Below, piece after piece: positions 24,024 through 33,383 of a DNA stretch of 37,417 nt (position 1 is the stretch's first letter; every line of letters begins with the position of its first letter). This DNA comes from an uncultured Tessaracoccus sp. (GTDB lineage: Bacteria; Actinomycetota; Actinomycetes; Propionibacteriales; Propionibacteriaceae). Where the stretch lies: contig NZ_CAMYPD010000027.1 of assembly GCF_947286155.1 (NCBI RefSeq), positions 1 to 37,417 of the forward strand, read 5' to 3'. Made by a program: the position numbers and the translations under genes. The notes beneath the pieces are model-generated. The model did not search any database and was not told the DNA's origin. It saw only the letters and a list, made by a program, of their open reading frames with translations.

Positions 24024-25289
24024 TTAGCGCTCCTCGTCGATCTTCTTGACGACGTCCATCTCGACGCCGGTGCCTTCCGGGTCACGCAACCTCGAGGCTG
24101 GGTCGACGAGCACCAGCCGCCGCTCCCCCGCTCCGCCGAGCTGTTCCATCGCGTCGAGCAGCATGCGTCGACCGATCGGGTTGATGTGCGTAACGTCGCT
24201 GAGATCCACGACGACGGTGTCCTCGTCCGGGATATCGGCCAGCTCGCGCAGGAGGCGCTCCACCGAGCCGAAGTACAGCGCGCCGCGCAGTCGCAGGTGG
24301 CGGGCCAAACCGTCGCGCAACTCCACTTCGCGGCTCGACTCCAGCAGGCGCACCCTCGCCTCCTGCACCTCCATGAGATGCAGGTTGAGGTCGCGCGAGA
24401 GATGCCCGAACACGCGTACGCCCCGCACGCTGTGCCCGTGGCTGTCCACCTTCGGGGAGAACGCAGCCAGGCCCGCCTGGCCAGGCAGCGCGCCGAGGAT
24501 GCCGCCTGACACCCCGGATTTCGCGGGGATGCCCACGGTGGTCATCCAGTCGCCAGCAGCGTCGTACATGCCGCACGTCATCATCACCGACAGCACGTAC
24601 CGGCACACCCATGCCGGCACCACCTGCTCACCCGTGACAGGGTTACGCCCACCCATCGCTAGGGTGACGGCCATCGTCGCGAGGTCTTTCGTCGTCACTT
24701 TGGTGGCGCACTGCCGCGTATACTCGCCGACGATGTCGCGCGGATCCTGCTCGATCACCCCGACGTTGCGCAACATGTTGGCGATCGCGCGGTTGCGAAA
24801 CGACGTCGCAAACTCCGACGTGTATACGTCCTCGTCGACGCTCAGTTGCCGCCCAGCAAAGCGCGACAGGCCGTCGACGATCATGTCCGTGCGTTCGCGT
24901 AGCGGCGCCTGTGGACCGCCGATCAGGGCATGCACCGCCATGGCACCCGCGTTAATCATGGGATTCTGGGGCCGGCCATCGTCGCTCAAGGAGAGATCGT
25001 TGAATGCGTCCCCCGACGGCTCCACACCCACCTTCTGCAAGGTGGCTTCGAGTCCTCGTTCGTGGAGCGCGAGGGCGTACACAAAGGGTTTCGACATCGA
25101 CTGAATGGTGAACTCGAGGTCGGCATCTCCCGCACCGTACACCGTGCCATCACCCATGCAGACGGCGACCGCAAGGGGATTCGGGTCAACCTTGCCCAGC
25201 TCGGGGATGTAATCGGCCAGGGCCCCCTCGTCGTTCGCCTCGCAAGCGCGCAACACTTCCTGAAGATAATGAGGTACCTGGCTACGCAT
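24024..25289 (-). CDS. glsA: Glutaminase with C-terminal STAS domain
   Basis: Glutaminase hydrolyses glutamine to glutamate and ammonia. The 421-residue product has the serine-dependent glutaminase fold up to about residue 305, with the catalytic S-x-x-K at S64/K67 (QSMSKPF), NPMINAGAM (109-117), YTSE (156-159) and KSGVSGGI (257-264). Residues ~328-415 form a STAS domain (DTVVVDLSDVTHINPIGRR), a fusion known in this family and often regulatory. The frame extends 88 codons upstream, but the ATG at 25289 begins MRSQVPHYL and has TACTCT 6 nt upstream, suggesting leaderless translation. It lies 40 nt upstream of gltX. Confidence 0.93.
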   Translation of the reverse strand: MRSQVPHYLQEVLRACEANDEGALADYIPELGKVDPNPLAVAVCMGDGTVYGAGDADLEFTIQSMSKPFVYALALHERGLEATLQKVGVEPSGDAFNDLSLSDDGRPQNPMINAGAMAVHALIGGPQAPLRERTDMIVDGLSRFAGRQLSVDEDVYTSEFATSFRNRAIANMLRNVGVIEQDPRDIVGEYTRQCATKVTTKDLATMAVTLAMGGRNPVTGEQVVPAWVCRYVLSVMMTCGMYDAAGDWMTTVGIPAKSGVSGGILGALPGQAGLAAFSPKVDSHGHSVRGVRVFGHLSRDLNLHLMEVQEARVRLLESSREVELRDGLARHLRLRGALYFGSVERLLRELADIPDEDTVVVDLSDVTHINPIGRRMLLDAMEQLGGAGERRLVLVDPASRLRDPEGTGVEMDVVKKIDEER

Positions 25290-25295
25290 GCGAAC

Positions 25296-25301
25296 AGAGT
25301 A
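25296..25301 (-). promoter_or_regulatory. -10 box of glsA, leaderless arrangement
   Basis: The minus strand reads TACTCT, six spacer bases, then the ATG at 25289. That puts the expected transcription start at or near the A of the start codon. No convincing -35 is visible. The divergent DUF4112 gene starts 44 nt away. Confidence 0.45.
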
Positions 25302-25344
25302 GCCGCGGTGGCTGCGTCGACGCACTTCCGGCACGCTTAGATGC

Positions 25345-25854
25345 ATGGACGACGCCACACGCGCAGCACGCGACGAGATTCGGCGAGAGCCGCCAGCGAC
25401 GCCGGCGAAGGCGACGCGCTTTCTCACCCATCTCCTCGACGACGTGGCCACGATTCCGGGCACCAACATTCGGGTTGGGCTCGACCCGGTGCTGAGCCTC
25501 ATTCCCGGTGTGGGCAGCAGCGTGGGCGCCGTGCTGGCGACGTCGGTCATCATCGACGCGATCCGGCTGCGCGCACCTCTGCCGGTGCTGGCCCGGATGG
25601 GCGCGAATTACCTCATTGACTGGCTGATCGGGCTCATTCCCATCGTCGGGGCGCTGGGCGACGTCGCGTACCGCTCCAACCGCCGCAACCTTCGGCTTCT
25701 GAACCGCACCATCGCCAACCGGGAGCAGGTGCGTAAGGCGAGCGTGAAGTACTGGATCGCCGCGGCTGCCATCCTCGTCGGCGTACTTGTTGTGACTCTC
25801 GTGTTGGGAATTTGGCTGCTGGTGTGGCTGTGGCGGGCCCTCGCTGCGGCGTAG
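25345..25854 (+). CDS. DUF4112 family membrane protein
   Basis: The 169-residue product contains the DUF4112 pattern: RVGLDPVLSLIPGVGSSVGA (43-62), then ARMGANYLIDWLIGLIPIVG with GDVAYRSNRRNLRLL (about 82-119). A strongly hydrophobic C-terminal helix follows near residues 136-165. It is probably membrane associated; its function is not known. It is divergent from glsA and lies 29 nt upstream of glnS, which has its own -10 box. Confidence 0.8.
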   Translation: MDDATRAARDEIRREPPATPAKATRFLTHLLDDVATIPGTNIRVGLDPVLSLIPGVGSSVGAVLATSVIIDAIRLRAPLPVLARMGANYLIDWLIGLIPIVGALGDVAYRSNRRNLRLLNRTIANREQVRKASVKYWIAAAAILVGVLVVTLVLGIWLLVWLWRALAAA

Positions 25855-25870
25855 CACTGGCGGTAGTCGA

Positions 25871-25876
25871 TATGCT
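25871..25876 (+). promoter_or_regulatory. -10 box of glnS, leaderless arrangement
   Basis: TATGCT ends 7 nt before the glnS ATG. The expected transcription start is at or one base before the start codon, and no Shine-Dalgarno is present. No good -35 is visible. Confidence 0.5.
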
Positions 25877-25883
25877 CTAGACC

Positions 25884-27563
25884 ATGACTGCGCAGCCCTC
25901 GAACTACCTATACGAAGCCGTCAAGGCTGACACCGAATCCGGTCGATACGGCCACCGTGTTCAGACCAGGTTCCCGCCCGAGCCCAACGGATACCTCCAC
26001 ATCGGCCACGCGAAGGCCATCGTTGCTGACTTCAGCGTCGCCGAGGATTTCGACGGCATCTGCATGCTGCGCTTGGACGACACCAACCCCGAGGCAGAGA
26101 ACCCCGAGTTCGTGCAGTCCATCATCGACGACATCCGTTGGCTCGGCTACGAACCGGCGGAGGTGAGGTTCGCGTCTGGCTACTTCCAGCAGCTGTACGA
26201 GTGGGCTGAGCAGCTCATCGAGAAGGGGCTGGCCTACGTCGACGACCAAAATGCCGAAGAGATCTCCGCCACGCGCGGCTCGTTCACCGAGCCCGGAACC
26301 CCGTCGCCGTACCGCGACCGCACCCCGGAGGAGAACCTCAACCTGTTCCGCCGCATGCGCGCCGGCGAATTCGCCGACGGCGAGAAGACGCTGCGCGCCA
26401 AGATCGACATGGCGCACGAAAACATGCAGATGCGCGACCCGCTGATGTATCGCATCCGCAAGATAGAACACCACCAAACCGGCTGGGACTGGCCCATCTA
26501 CCCGACCTACGACTGGGCGCACGGGCAGTCTGATGCAATCGAGGGCGTCACGCACTCGATGTGCTCGCTCGAGTTCGAATCACACCGCCCGCTCTACGAC
26601 TGGTTCCTCCAGGCGCTCGAACTCGAACAGGCCCCCCGGCAGATCGAATTCGCCCGCCTCGAGCTCACACACACGGTGACGAGCAAACGTCGGCTCCTCA
26701 AACTGGTGGAGGAAGGTGTGGTCGACGGCTGGGACGACCCGCGCATGCCCACCATCCGTGGCCTTCGTCGCCGCGGCTACCCCGCCGCTGCGTTGCGCGA
26801 GTTCTGCACGGCAGTGGGCATCACGCGCGTGCAGTCTCGCAAGGCCATTGAGGAGCTGGAGAGCTACGTGCGCCAGGAGCTGAACCGCACTGCGCAACGC
26901 CGCATGGCAGTGCTCCGCCCGCTCAAGCTCACCATCACCGACTGGCCAACCGACGAGGCCGGCGAGCCAGTCGTCGAGTGGTTCGAGGTCATGAACAACC
27001 CGGAGAATCCCGACGACGGCACCCGCAAAGTGCCGTTCACGGGCGAACTGTGGATCGAGCAGGACGATTTCCGGGAGGTGCCGCCGCCGAAGTACTTCCG
27101 CCTCTCCCCCGGCAAGGAAGTGCGGCTGCGCGGGGCATTCCTCGTCACGGCTACCGACGTCGTGAAGGACGAGGATGGCAACGTCGTCGAAGTGCTGTGT
27201 ACGCACGATCCCGAGTCGCGCGGCGGCACCGCGCCCGACGGTCGCAAGGTGAAATCGACGATGCACTGGGTGTCGCGACGGCACGCCGTCGACATCCAGG
27301 CGGCGCTCTACGAGCGGCTGTTCACCGCCGAGGCTCCCGGCGCCGCCACGGGCGAACCCCTCGACGACCTCAACCACGATTCACGCGAGTTGCTCGAGCA
27401 GTGCAAAGGCGAACCGGCGCTCGCCGACGCTGACCCTGGACAAGTGCTGCAGTTTGAGCGCATCGGCTATTTCGCTGTCGACCCGGATCAGCCCAGGCTG
27501 TTCCACCGCACCGTCGGGCTTCGCGACGAGTGGGCGGCGCTGCAAAAGCGCGGCAACAAGTAA
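25884..27563 (+). CDS. glnS: Glutaminyl-tRNA synthetase
   Basis: This enzyme charges tRNA-Gln directly with glutamine. The 559-residue class I enzyme has PPEPNGYLHIGHAKA (31-45) with the HIGH motif. The KMSKS-type motif is VTSKR (265-269). GlnRS-type features include DDTNPEAE (65-72) and YPTYDWAHGQSDAIEGVTHS (206-225). The C-terminal anticodon-binding beta-barrels run from about residue 335. Most actinobacteria lack GlnRS and use Glu-tRNA amidotransferase, so this gene probably came by transfer; bacterial GlnRS as a family traces to eukaryotes. The MscS gene follows after 15 nt and may be co-transcribed. Confidence 0.96.
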   Translation: MTAQPSNYLYEAVKADTESGRYGHRVQTRFPPEPNGYLHIGHAKAIVADFSVAEDFDGICMLRLDDTNPEAENPEFVQSIIDDIRWLGYEPAEVRFASGYFQQLYEWAEQLIEKGLAYVDDQNAEEISATRGSFTEPGTPSPYRDRTPEENLNLFRRMRAGEFADGEKTLRAKIDMAHENMQMRDPLMYRIRKIEHHQTGWDWPIYPTYDWAHGQSDAIEGVTHSMCSLEFESHRPLYDWFLQALELEQAPRQIEFARLELTHTVTSKRRLLKLVEEGVVDGWDDPRMPTIRGLRRRGYPAAALREFCTAVGITRVQSRKAIEELESYVRQELNRTAQRRMAVLRPLKLTITDWPTDEAGEPVVEWFEVMNNPENPDDGTRKVPFTGELWIEQDDFREVPPPKYFRLSPGKEVRLRGAFLVTATDVVKDEDGNVVEVLCTHDPESRGGTAPDGRKVKSTMHWVSRRHAVDIQAALYERLFTAEAPGAATGEPLDDLNHDSRELLEQCKGEPALADADPGQVLQFERIGYFAVDPDQPRLFHRTVGLRDEWAALQKRGNK

Positions 27564-27578
27564 CGAGGAGGAAGCGGG

Positions 27579-29177
27579 ATGCCCACTGACGACACCACCG
27601 CCGAGGTAGCCCTCGACGTACTCTCCGTCGTCGCGCACGGGGCCTTCGGGTTCCTCGCTGGCGCCGTGCTGGCACTGATCATCGGCGCCTTCGCGCGAAT
27701 CTTTATCCGACGACGCCAGCACCTCAAGCCGTTCAGCAAACGCCTGAGAACCCCGATGCGGATACTTGTCATCATCATCGGCACCGGCGTCGGCGGGCTG
27801 ATCGCGATCGGGGGGCCCACACGCGCACCGAACGTGGAATGGGCGCCCATCTTCCTCCACGTATGGACGATCCTGCTGATCATCTCAGGCGCCTATCTCC
27901 TCAGTGGGCTCATCAGCGCCATCGCAGATTCACTGCTGTTCGCACACGCAGACGCACAAGAAACCGTGCACTCACGCAGGCTGCGCACCCAGACGCAGGT
28001 GATCTCCCGCGTCGGTGTCGCGGTGGTCTGGGTGCTGGCTATCTCCGGTGTGCTTCTCACCTTTGAGCAGTTCCGGGCCATCGGCGCCTCCATGTTGGCC
28101 TCCGCTGGTTTGCTGTCCATCGTCGCTGGTCTCGCAGCCCAATCATCGCTCGCCAACGTGTTTGCGGGTGTGCAACTCGCGTTCACCGACGCGTTGCGCG
28201 TGGGCGACATCGTGATCGTCGACGAGCACTGGGGCACCATCGAAGAGATCACCCTTACCTACGTGGTGGTGGCGAGCTGGGATGGGCGACGGTGGATCGT
28301 GCCGTCGACGGTGTTCATCTCGAAGACCTTCGAGAACTGGACCCGCAGCAGCCCGAAACTGCTCGGTACCGTCGAATTCGATCTGGACTGGCTCGTGCCC
28401 GTCGACGCGGCGCGCGTCGAGCTGCAGCGCATCGTGCGGCGCTCTGATCTGTGGGATGGGCGGACGGTCAGCATGCAGGTGACGGAGGCCACCGGCGGCT
28501 ACGTGAAGGTGCGCGCGACGGTATCCGCCGCCACCTCGGGTGACCTCTGGGATCTGCGCTGCTACGTGCGGGAAGAGCTCATCACTTGGCTGCAGCAGCG
28601 CGCCGTCTATGCACTCCCCCGCACCCGGCTGGAACCCGACGTCACGCCCGCGCCGTCGTCGGAGGAGCGCAAACGATTCGTGGCGGAGACCAAGGCCGCA
28701 TGGGACGACGAGCGCTCGGATGACACAACGGAGGAGATCCCCGTCGTGGAACTCTTTGACGACGAGGCGTCGGGCGACAGCTTCGACGCCCGTCGGCGCA
28801 CCTGGTTCAAGGCACTCCGCGATCGCCACACCACGCCCAGCAGCAAGAAGCCCGGCGACCGGCAACGCCCGCAGCTTGACGCATTGATCTCGTCAGTGCT
28901 GCGGCCATCGGGTGCGACGGGTCCCGAGGAGCCGACGACACCCAACGACGGTCCTAGCACCGCCGAGATGCCGAGCGTCGAGGTGACCGATGGGCGCGGC
29001 GACTCGCTCAGCATCACGGCGCGCGTGTTTTCCGGGACGCCCGAGGCAGAAGAGCGCAACCGCCAATACGCCGGTCCGTCGCAGGAAGACTTGGAAGAGC
29101 GTGAAGCTCGACGCAAGGAGCGGGAAGGACAGGAGCGCGACGAGCTGCCGAAGTCGAGCGATGGAGAGGATGCGTAA
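27579..29177 (+). CDS. MscS-family mechanosensitive channel with long charged tail
   Basis: MscS channels release solutes during osmotic downshock. The 532-residue product has about five hydrophobic segments (12-43, 60-78, 93-121, 141-160 and 166-197). The last is the pore helix region (ASMLASAGLLSIVAGLAAQS), followed by the beta domain VGDIVIVDEHWGTIEEITL (208-226). The alpha-beta domain ends near residue 345. A tail of ~185 acidic and basic residues, with no predicted fold, makes it much longer than E. coli MscS (286). AGGAGGAA precedes the ATG. It ends at the convergent terminator shared with tuf. Confidence 0.9.
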   Translation: MPTDDTTAEVALDVLSVVAHGAFGFLAGAVLALIIGAFARIFIRRRQHLKPFSKRLRTPMRILVIIIGTGVGGLIAIGGPTRAPNVEWAPIFLHVWTILLIISGAYLLSGLISAIADSLLFAHADAQETVHSRRLRTQTQVISRVGVAVVWVLAISGVLLTFEQFRAIGASMLASAGLLSIVAGLAAQSSLANVFAGVQLAFTDALRVGDIVIVDEHWGTIEEITLTYVVVASWDGRRWIVPSTVFISKTFENWTRSSPKLLGTVEFDLDWLVPVDAARVELQRIVRRSDLWDGRTVSMQVTEATGGYVKVRATVSAATSGDLWDLRCYVREELITWLQQRAVYALPRTRLEPDVTPAPSSEERKRFVAETKAAWDDERSDDTTEEIPVVELFDDEASGDSFDARRRTWFKALRDRHTTPSSKKPGDRQRPQLDALISSVLRPSGATGPEEPTTPNDGPSTAEMPSVEVTDGRGDSLSITARVFSGTPEAEERNRQYAGPSQEDLEEREARRKEREGQERDELPKSSDGEDA

Positions 29178-29250
29178 GCTCGACGAGTGACGTGCGGCTG
29201 ATCCCCAAAGTTCGACACCCGAACGGGCGCAACGCACACGCAGGCATAGA

Positions 29251-29289
29251 CGAGGCGGCCCCCACCAGCACTTGGTGGGGGCCGCCTCG
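29251..29289. terminator. Bidirectional terminator between mscS and tuf
   Basis: CGAGGCGGCCCCCACCA (29251..29267) and TGGTGGGGGCCGCCTCG (29273..29289) are perfect 17-nt complements with a 5-nt loop. It sits between the converging mscS and tuf genes and can stop both. Confidence 0.9.
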
Positions 29290-29306
29290 TATCGCGTCAG
29301 ATTAGA

Positions 29307-30506
<1,200 letters not shown>

Positions 30507-30558
30507 TTGGGCTCCTTCTCAGTGACACTACGCACCCTGCGCAGCGCTTGGATTGTGG

Positions 30559-30583
30559 GTCCCCTGAAATTGCCGCAGGGGAC
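30559..30583 (-). promoter_or_regulatory. Hairpin in the tuf leader
   Basis: GTCCCCTG (30559..30566) and CAGGGGAC (30576..30583) are perfect 8-nt complements with a 9-nt loop, about 52 nt before the start codon and just after the expected transcription start. A 5' stabilising or attenuating role is possible but not shown. Confidence 0.5.
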
Positions 30584-30589
30584 TTGATT

Positions 30590-30618
30590 ATTCTTGTGCA
30601 GCCTCGGCCGATAGTCAA
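30590..30618 (-). promoter_or_regulatory. tuf: Promoter of tuf
   Basis: On the minus strand, TTGACT (30618..30613) and AAGAAT (30595..30590) are separated by 17 nt, close to housekeeping consensus. The leader would be about 77 nt. It lies between the GNAT stop (30647) and tuf, so tuf is transcribed independently of fusA. Confidence 0.75.
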
Positions 30619-30646
30619 ACCAGCCGAGGACTGCCGACCTCCCACT

Positions 30647-31111
30647 TTACTGCACGCGGGCACTGTCGAAAAGGTCCGCGGGCCGAAACATCATCTGGTG
30701 CGGCAACGAAGCCTCTTCGTAGGCTTCCCCCACCTCGATGAATCCGAATCCTCGATAGAGCCCGCAGACGTACTCCTGGGAGTGGATCGCCATCGGCTTG
30801 TGGCCGTGCCTGGCAATCACGCACTCGACAACCCGCTTCGCAAGGCCCTCCCCACGGCGATCTGGCCGCACCGCGACCCGGCCGAAGGAGAACGTCGCGC
30901 TCTCCTCCTCCACAGCCAACGGGTAGGCCCGCAGGTAGGCGACAGCGCCGTCGTCGTCCATGATGAAGACGTGCTCGGTACCGGGCGCCCGGTCGACCTC
31001 GTCGAAGTCCTGCACGTCCACGCGCTGCTCGACAAAGAACACCTCACAGCGCAGCCGCGCGATCTCGAAGAACTCATCCTTGGTGAGTTCTTCCCAGGTC
31101 TTGATCCGCAT
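30647..31111 (-). CDS. GNAT-family N-acetyltransferase (ElaA-like)
   Basis: The 154-residue product has the acetyl-CoA-binding motif A in RVAVRPDRRGEGLAKRVVE (78-96), preceded by the ElaA-type start TWEELTKDEFFEIARLRCEV and the VEQRVDVQDFDEVDR stretch. The C-terminal CGLYRGFGF (116-124) is the usual motif B region. The target is unknown; ElaA-type proteins are poorly characterised. The frame extends 42 codons upstream, but the ATG at 31111 matches the family start and has TAGGCT 14 nt upstream. A degraded paralogue lies 2.3 kb away. Confidence 0.88.
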   Translation of the reverse strand: MRIKTWEELTKDEFFEIARLRCEVFFVEQRVDVQDFDEVDRAPGTEHVFIMDDDGAVAYLRAYPLAVEEESATFSFGRVAVRPDRRGEGLAKRVVECVIARHGHKPMAIHSQEYVCGLYRGFGFIEVGEAYEEASLPHQMMFRPADLFDSARVQ

Positions 31112-31157
31112 GGTCACGGATGTCGAGCCTAGCGATACAGCAGCGGCAGTCTGGGGT

Positions 31158-31643
31158 CTATTCGATCCGTGGAATGGAGTCGGGGTCGATCGGCGTCGCG
31201 TCCGGGCTGCCGAACTGCGGCCACGCTCCCCCAGCACGGCTCACGGCGACGTTCTGCTGCCTGCCCGCCACTCCAGCCCCCGCCGGCAACCGATAGAGCT
31301 CGGTCACTTGCCTGCGACCACCTTCCTCCGCGACCACCACCGTGACCGGCAGTGTGTCGAGATCGGTGTTCCACGGCAAACCCTCATCCGCATGGAGCTG
31401 CTGGGTGGCGCAATCGACGTCGTGGAGCGTGAACTGCTGTGCATAATCCGTCATGGCGGATCGCTGGTACACCGTGAACGTCGCTGTCCGCGCGCCCGAG
31501 GGGCACAGCTCCAGTGTGAGATCGTATTGCATTCTGAACAGCTTCACCATCCACGAGCCGCCCCACAGCAGCAGCACCACGAGTGCCACCGCCACGGCTC
31601 CACCGAGCCACCGTCGCGGCTTCGCCTCGGTTGCCGTGCTCAT
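31158..31643 (-). CDS. Membrane-anchored hypothetical protein, third gene of the exported-protein operon
   Basis: The 161-residue product has a short basic N-terminus, one transmembrane helix (13-34) and an extracytoplasmic domain with Cys residues in LELCPSGARTATFTVY and DVDCATQQL that could be paired. I do not recognise the family. Its ATG at 31643 overlaps the stop of the lipoprotein gene by 4 nt, so the two are translationally coupled. A long upstream open extension was not used because it runs into the lipoprotein gene in another register. Confidence 0.7.
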   Translation of the reverse strand: MSTATEAKPRRWLGGAVAVALVVLLLWGGSWMVKLFRMQYDLTLELCPSGARTATFTVYQRSAMTDYAQQFTLHDVDCATQQLHADEGLPWNTDLDTLPVTVVVAEEGGRRQVTELYRLPAGAGVAGRQQNVAVSRAGGAWPQFGSPDATPIDPDSIPRIE

Positions 31644-32107
31644 GCGACGGCCTTGTCGCCCAGCGGTACGCTCGCGATCGGCACGCGAGCATGCGGTTGC
31701 GTCGCGGGATCCAGAAATCGCCCCGATTCCATGAAGACTTCGCCGTTGCGGAGGCGCAGCCACCCCGTGGCGTCGGTATACAGCCACGACTCAAATCCTG
31801 GCCCCAGGGTGCCGCGGAGCAGCTCGAAGCGCTGGCCGTCCCGCAGCTCGACGACGTAGGACTCGTACCACATGCGCGACGGCGGATCGCCCTTGGTTCC
31901 GCGCAGCATTAACAGATCGTCGGCGACATACGCCATGGCTTCACCGGACGGCACGTCAATGTGGATTGCTTCCCTGTCACCGGCCGCAAATCCGAAGGCC
32001 TCGATGCGCACCACGTCGACAACGTCCGCTCGGTCAGGCATCGGATGCACGGCTCCGCATGCCGTGAGAGTCACGACCAGCGGGAGGGCGAGCAGCTTCC
32101 TCCTCAT
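31640..32107 (-). CDS. Hypothetical lipoprotein, second gene of the exported-protein operon
   Basis: The 155-residue product has a signal peptide with lipobox LTAC (Cys17). The outer domain has repeated short beta-like segments (EAIHIDVPSGEAMAYVADDL, RMWYESYVVELRDGQRFELL, then TGWLRLRNGEVFMESGRF). No family is recognised. Both junctions overlap neighbours (TGATG with the peptidase-like gene, ATGA with the membrane gene), so the three are made together and probably act together at the cell surface. Confidence 0.72.
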   Translation of the reverse strand: MRRKLLALPLVVTLTACGAVHPMPDRADVVDVVRIEAFGFAAGDREAIHIDVPSGEAMAYVADDLLMLRGTKGDPPSRMWYESYVVELRDGQRFELLRGTLGPGFESWLYTDATGWLRLRNGEVFMESGRFLDPATQPHARVPIASVPLGDKAVA

Positions 32108-33156
32108 CACAGGACCTTGAATTGCGTGTTCGACGTGACCACCCCTGAACTCAGCACGACGCGCTGATATCGCGGCCATCCGTAGTGGACGATATTGTGA
32201 CCTTTCGATGTGTATCCGTAAGCAAGTACGGCATGCCAGCCTTTGCCTTTCTTGTACTGCTTCGGCAAGGTACCAAACAAGATGACCGGACGATGGTCGC
32301 GGATGGACTCATGGACACCGGGCGAGAACGCGTAGAACGTCCCAGTCGCCTTGAAGCGGCGCTTTCGTGCATAATCCAACAACCCATCCCTCACCGTCAG
32401 TGCCCACGAGCTGTTCCATCGGGTCCCCTTCAGAGCGTATGCAAGGTTTTTCGTCTTTGGATTCGTGCTGCGCAAGTTGTTGCCTACCAGATGCTCCGCA
32501 CCAATGATCCTCTTCTTGGGGAAGCGCACGTGCCAGAACCGGAGGAGAATCGAAGCGGCTATCCATCCGCATATTCCCTCATCATGCCCATTCGGGAGAA
32601 CGTTGCAGTCCCGGATGGACTCGTAGCCGCGGATCAGCCAGCCATTCCCATAGCCACCTCCACGAGGAGCCGCACTGCCAGCGGATCGCCCAGATGCGCG
32701 CTCCAACGCCCGATCTGTCTGGTTTCGGAGAAAGAGCTCAGCAGCTTCATCTGCACCTGCGGCAGAGATCGGAGAGTCATCAATGATGTGCCTGAAGCTG
32801 CTCCCTTCTCGAGCAAACCACAACCCCGGTCCAAAGTATGCCGCGCAGCCAGAAGCGGCTGCGACGACCTCGCTGCCGCGCGGGCTATACTCGACAAACT
32901 CACGAACGCCCGCATCCACGACCACGTATCCCCCCGATTCAAGCAGCAGGCATTCCAAGCGGCCATCGCTGTTCACCAGTGGGCGGACAATGAACTTCTG
33001 CGCCTTGCCAGACGCCTCCACAACAAGTTGTGACCGCCAATCGTCAGCCCCAGACGCAAACGCAGACGTCTCGCTGACCAAGCCAAGAGGCGCCAAACCC
33101 AATACCGTACCAAGAGCGTCGCGCCTTGAAAACTGAAGGTCGTTCCAAGCACCCAT
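32107..33156 (-). CDS. Tat-exported papain-like cysteine peptidase candidate
   Basis: The 349-residue product starts with a twin-arginine signal (SRRDALGTVLGLAPLGLV, R11-R12), so it is probably exported folded. The N-terminal ~150 residues are not recognised. The C-terminal part has the layout of a papain-like (C10/C39-like) fold: Cys196 in EGICGWIAASILLRFW, His308 in GWHAVLAYGY, and a following IVHYGWPRY strand. The third catalytic residue is unclear and activity is unproven. GGGAGG precedes the ATG. Base composition is lower than its neighbours (two sampled 60-nt stretches count 30 and 32 G+C), which suggests recent acquisition. Confidence 0.7.
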   Translation of the reverse strand: MGAWNDLQFSRRDALGTVLGLAPLGLVSETSAFASGADDWRSQLVVEASGKAQKFIVRPLVNSDGRLECLLLESGGYVVVDAGVREFVEYSPRGSEVVAAASGCAAYFGPGLWFAREGSSFRHIIDDSPISAAGADEAAELFLRNQTDRALERASGRSAGSAAPRGGGYGNGWLIRGYESIRDCNVLPNGHDEGICGWIAASILLRFWHVRFPKKRIIGAEHLVGNNLRSTNPKTKNLAYALKGTRWNSSWALTVRDGLLDYARKRRFKATGTFYAFSPGVHESIRDHRPVILFGTLPKQYKKGKGWHAVLAYGYTSKGHNIVHYGWPRYQRVVLSSGVVTSNTQFKVL

Positions 33157-33383
33157 CAGATCCTCCCATCGACGTTGATGAAACTCAGTGCGTAAATTTT
33201 ACCGGGTCACTTTTCGTCAGGCAAGGGCTCAATGAGACTCACATACAGTCCCCGCATGTTAGGGGACGTGCCTCACAGACTGACCCGGCGACGGCTTCGT
33301 ACGGCTTCGTCACCTGGTCCTGGCACACCGCCGTCCGGTTCCGCGAGCGGCTGGCCGCGAGCTCCGGCTCGGGCAGCTCGAAC
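33157..33383 (-). other. Leader of the exported-protein operon and unassigned sequence
   Basis: Apart from the promoter at 33196..33224 I see no supported gene here. A 51-codon frame (33239..33394, GTG start) has no family resemblance and is not called. The stretch probably holds debris between the operon and the decayed acetyltransferase copy. Confidence 0.4.
33196..33224 (-). promoter_or_regulatory. Promoter of the exported-protein operon
   Basis: On the minus strand, TTGCCT (33224..33219) and TAAAAT (33201..33196) are separated by 17 nt. The -10 is one base from consensus, making this one of the best promoters in the window. The leader to the ATG at 33156 is about 33 nt. Confidence 0.75.

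Noticed and set aside
30647..31237. GNAT gene with the longer N-terminus starting at 31237
   Set aside because: The extra 42 residues are low-complexity and overlap the stop of the neighbouring gene; the ATG at 31111 fits the family.
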